Assembly: GCA_022652545.1 (NCBI GenBank)
Contig: JALCRM010000012.1
Span: 1-62,626 of the forward strand
Direction of reading: 5' to 3'
DNA length: 62,626 nt
From: Lachnospiraceae bacterium
Lineage (GTDB): Bacteria > Bacillota > Clostridia > Lachnospirales > Lachnospiraceae
Position numbers and translations under genes: made by a program. Position 1 is the first letter of the stretch, and each line of letters opens with the position of its first letter. This document shows positions 60,775-62,626 of the stretch, one piece after another. The notes under the pieces are model-generated. The model ran no database searches. It was given only the letters and a program-made list of their open reading frames with translations, and was not told the DNA's origin.

Positions 60775-61563
60775 TTATACCGCACGTGTGCGCGAATATG
60801 CGCATTCGTTGTGCTTATCGCAGACTTCGCATCCCTGCGGAGGACAGCCTGCCGACCGGTCGGAGATCCCGATCACGGCGGTCACGGATTTCGAAGGGAG
60901 CATCATCAGGCTGTCGGTGAGCGTGACGCCGATGTTTTTCGGCAGATCCAGCATACGGGAGATATCCTTCTGGTAAGAGAGAGGGAAGTCACCGTAACCC
61001 GGAGAGAAGCGCGGTCTGCAGAACAGCCCTTCCTTTCGCAGCTCCCCGTCGACCTTCCGGTTCAGCGCATCGCAGATGGCTTCAACGGCAGCCGCTCCTG
61101 CGGCCTGCAGGACAGCGGCCCGCGCCATCGAGGTGACCTCGGCACGCCGGATGAGCCTGTCGGCGCCGGGGCCGGCTGTAGCCCCGAACAGGAGGATCTT
61201 TGAGCAGCCGCGGAGATTTGCGGAGAGGGCACGGCTCCGGATGCGCAGCTGTGTGCCGGCAAGTTCCACGCAGGTTTCTGCTGCGGGCTCCCCGGCCGGT
61301 CCTGCACAGTTTTTTACTGCGGGCTCCGCGGCTGTGTCTGCGTGCCCGGTTATACTGTACAGGCGGAATACACAGCGGGGTTCCATTACCCTGCCCAGTT
61401 CTGCGATACAGCTTTCAATGGAACGCTGCACCGGGGGATCGGGCATGGCGGAGCCGAGACCGAGATAGCGTGCGGTTTCCGCAGCGCTGATCTCCGGATT
61501 TTGCGAAGGACTCCAAAGCACGGGGCCTGCGGCTGCCGCATTTAACAAGCGGTCGCTGTTCAT
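60775..61563 (-). CDS. Free-standing methionine synthase activation-domain protein
   Basis: The 262-aa protein resembles the MetH reactivation (SAM-binding) domain: SILLFGATAGPG-like start of the core, then RPRFSPGYGDFPLSYQKDI, the conserved signature, and LTDSLMMLPSKSVTAVIGI. A Cys-rich tail follows (GCPPQGCEVCDKHNECAYS). Residues about 75-105 are an Ala/Glu/Pro-rich insert. It should reductively remethylate inactive cobalamin on the truncated MetH. Its start overlaps the metF stop by ATGA. Confidence 0.88.
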   Translation of the reverse strand: MNSDRLLNAAAAGPVLWSPSQNPEISAAETARYLGLGSAMPDPPVQRSIESCIAELGRVMEPRCVFRLYSITGHADTAAEPAVKNCAGPAGEPAAETCVELAGTQLRIRSRALSANLRGCSKILLFGATAGPGADRLIRRAEVTSMARAAVLQAAGAAAVEAICDALNRKVDGELRKEGLFCRPRFSPGYGDFPLSYQKDISRMLDLPKNIGVTLTDSLMMLPSKSVTAVIGISDRSAGCPPQGCEVCDKHNECAYSRTRAV

Positions 61564-62441
61564 GTACGGCTGCCCGGCCCATAGCCCAGAATATCTGAGA
61601 TGTTCTGCATGATGCCGGCCGCCACCGCCGGTTTGTTCATCGAATACACATGAATATGCGTGATGCCGTTGGCAATGAGATCGATGATCTGCTCGGAGGC
61701 ATAGATGATGCCGGCCTGCGTCATTGCGGCCGGGTCACTGCCGAAACGGTCGACGATCGAACGAAAACGCTCCGGTACATGAGTGCCTGAAAGGGAGACC
61801 GAACGTGAAAGCTGTTTTGCGTTCGTGATCGGCATGATGCCGGCCAGCACCGGTACGGTGATGCCTTTTTCACGTATGCGGTAAAGAAAATTGTAGAGGA
61901 TATTGTTGTCAAAAAACATCTGCGTCGTCAGAAAATCGCAGCCTGCATCCACTTTTTCACGCAGGTGCCGGATATCTTCCTCGCGGCTGGCCGATTCCGG
62001 ATGGCCTTCGGGATAGCAGGCGCCGCCGATGCAAAGATCGGCATGTGATTTTATGTCGGCGATGAGATCACAGGCATGAGCATAGTCATGTTCAATGAGA
62101 CCGTCCGCGGGAATGTCACCGCGCAGTGCCATGATGTTTTCGAGGCCGCGGTCCTGGATCTCGCGGACGTGCATGGCGGTGTCGGCCCGGGTGGAGGAGA
62201 TGCAGGTGAGGTGCGGAAGTACGGTCACTCCGTACACGTCGTGCAGATGTGCGGCCACTTCCACGGTATACCGGGACGTGCTCCCTCCGGCACCGTACGT
62301 GATGCTCATGAAATCGGGATGCAGCGCGGAGATCTTTTCCGTAGCCTCCTTCACGGCATCGAGGCCGTCGGCCTTCTTCGGCGGAAATACTTCAAATGAT
62401 AGCGTAACCCTGTCCTGTTTAAGCACATCGCTGATTCGCAT
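61560..62441 (-). CDS. metF: Methylenetetrahydrofolate reductase
   Basis: The 293-aa TIM-barrel flavoenzyme begins VTLSFEVFPPKKADGLDAV and includes FMSITYGAGGSTS, ALRGDIPADG and FLTTQMFFDN, all MetF signatures. It produces 5-methyl-THF, the methyl donor for MetH, and is the first gene of the operon. AAAGGAG lies 9 bases before ATG 62441. Upstream on the minus strand, TATACT followed by TATAGG is a possible -10 region (about 62470-62482). Confidence 0.95.
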   Translation of the reverse strand: MRISDVLKQDRVTLSFEVFPPKKADGLDAVKEATEKISALHPDFMSITYGAGGSTSRYTVEVAAHLHDVYGVTVLPHLTCISSTRADTAMHVREIQDRGLENIMALRGDIPADGLIEHDYAHACDLIADIKSHADLCIGGACYPEGHPESASREEDIRHLREKVDAGCDFLTTQMFFDNNILYNFLYRIREKGITVPVLAGIMPITNAKQLSRSVSLSGTHVPERFRSIVDRFGSDPAAMTQAGIIYASEQIIDLIANGITHIHVYSMNKPAVAAGIMQNISDILGYGPGSRT

Positions 62442-62626
62442 AGTCTGCTCCTTTTCGGATCGAACTGCCTATAGTATATAACATTTGGGGACGGGAAGGG
62501 GCCGGCCGGAACAGCGAATGCTCAGACAGTCCGAAGAAAGGCGGCAGGAAAGTGCAGGGGAAGGAGCGGGGGGAGTGCCGGAATGGAGACGGGAAAACTT
62601 CGGCGCAGAGATTTAAGAGCAGGGAC
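62442..62626. other. Right-edge non-coding region upstream of metF
   Basis: These 185 bases hold the metF ribosome binding site, the AT-rich TATACT-like element and then purine-rich, GC-rich sequence up to the window edge. I see no gene, and no recognisable riboswitch, although the window may end within the leader. Confidence 0.5.

Overview
The window looks like a chromosomal segment of a GC-rich, gut-type member of the Clostridia, probably Lachnospiraceae. Protein-level resemblances point there (ilvE, glgB, fhs, the surface protein with a VPATG sorting motif, the EpsG/Wzz polysaccharide genes, the LplB/LplC sugar ABC permeases). Shine-Dalgarno sites are strong GGAGG types, and many starts are TTG or GTG. 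This assignment is an inference from sequence character only. I saw no insertion sequence, phage, integrase or CRISPR array. Nearly all genes are on the + strand; the exceptions are a small protein (16.4 kb), a tRNA-Lys, an AraC regulator (38.4-39.5 kb) and the met operon at the right end.

Layout. 1-4.6 kb: the C-terminal part of a sortase-anchored surface protein, endonuclease III (nth) coupled to a LuxR-type regulator, a tiny lipoprotein made of a signal peptide plus an Ala/Thr/Ser repeat, and a duplicated-domain metal permease. 4.6-15.4 kb: one long, tightly packed exopolysaccharide operon behind a good sigma-70-like promoter (GtrB-type and other GT2 enzymes, a polyprenyl-phosphate sugar transferase, a Wzz-like protein, an EpsG-like polymerase, two GT4-like enzymes). 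15.4-24.1 kb: LysR regulator, small minus-strand protein, CPYC redoxin, MATE pump, membrane-anchored GH25 muramidase, ilvE, HerA-like ATPase, tRNA-Lys(CUU), tatD, rsmA. 24.1-32.3 kb: a TPR/Pro-Glu-rich/AAA-like protein, glgB, and a DtxR-type regulator with feoA-feoB. 32.4-37 kb: pseB-pseC, a C39-like peptidase, and fhs.

37-50.8 kb is a catabolic locus for rhamnogalacturonan I (RG-I) fragments. It has a TIM-barrel isomerase-like protein, two CE12-type acetylesterases and a third SGNH hydrolase, an AraC regulator, a two-permease plus lipoprotein ABC importer, a GH112 phosphorylase (in this context probably galactosyl-rhamnose phosphorylase), a GH28 and a GH105. None of the enzymes shows a signal peptide, so the picture is import of oligosaccharides followed by cytoplasmic hydrolysis and phosphorolysis. 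50.8-54.1 kb is a copper module: a CsoR operator lying exactly in a promoter spacer, csoR, and a copA whose last 66 codons form a CopZ-like domain with its own strong internal ribosome binding site. Then come tcdA, a TraX-like membrane protein and a CtpE-like P-type ATPase. At the right end, on the minus strand, metF, a free-standing methionine synthase activation domain and a truncated metH form one operon.

The most unusual observation is a 45-nt structured element found three times, directly upstream of start codons in two unrelated operons: twice in tandem before an SGNH hydrolase gene in the RG-I locus, and once before metH. The copies differ at three positions, and two of these are a compensatory pair in an 8-bp hairpin. 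The 3' arm of that hairpin can pair instead with the Shine-Dalgarno sequence. This looks like a translational regulatory RNA that I cannot assign to a known class.
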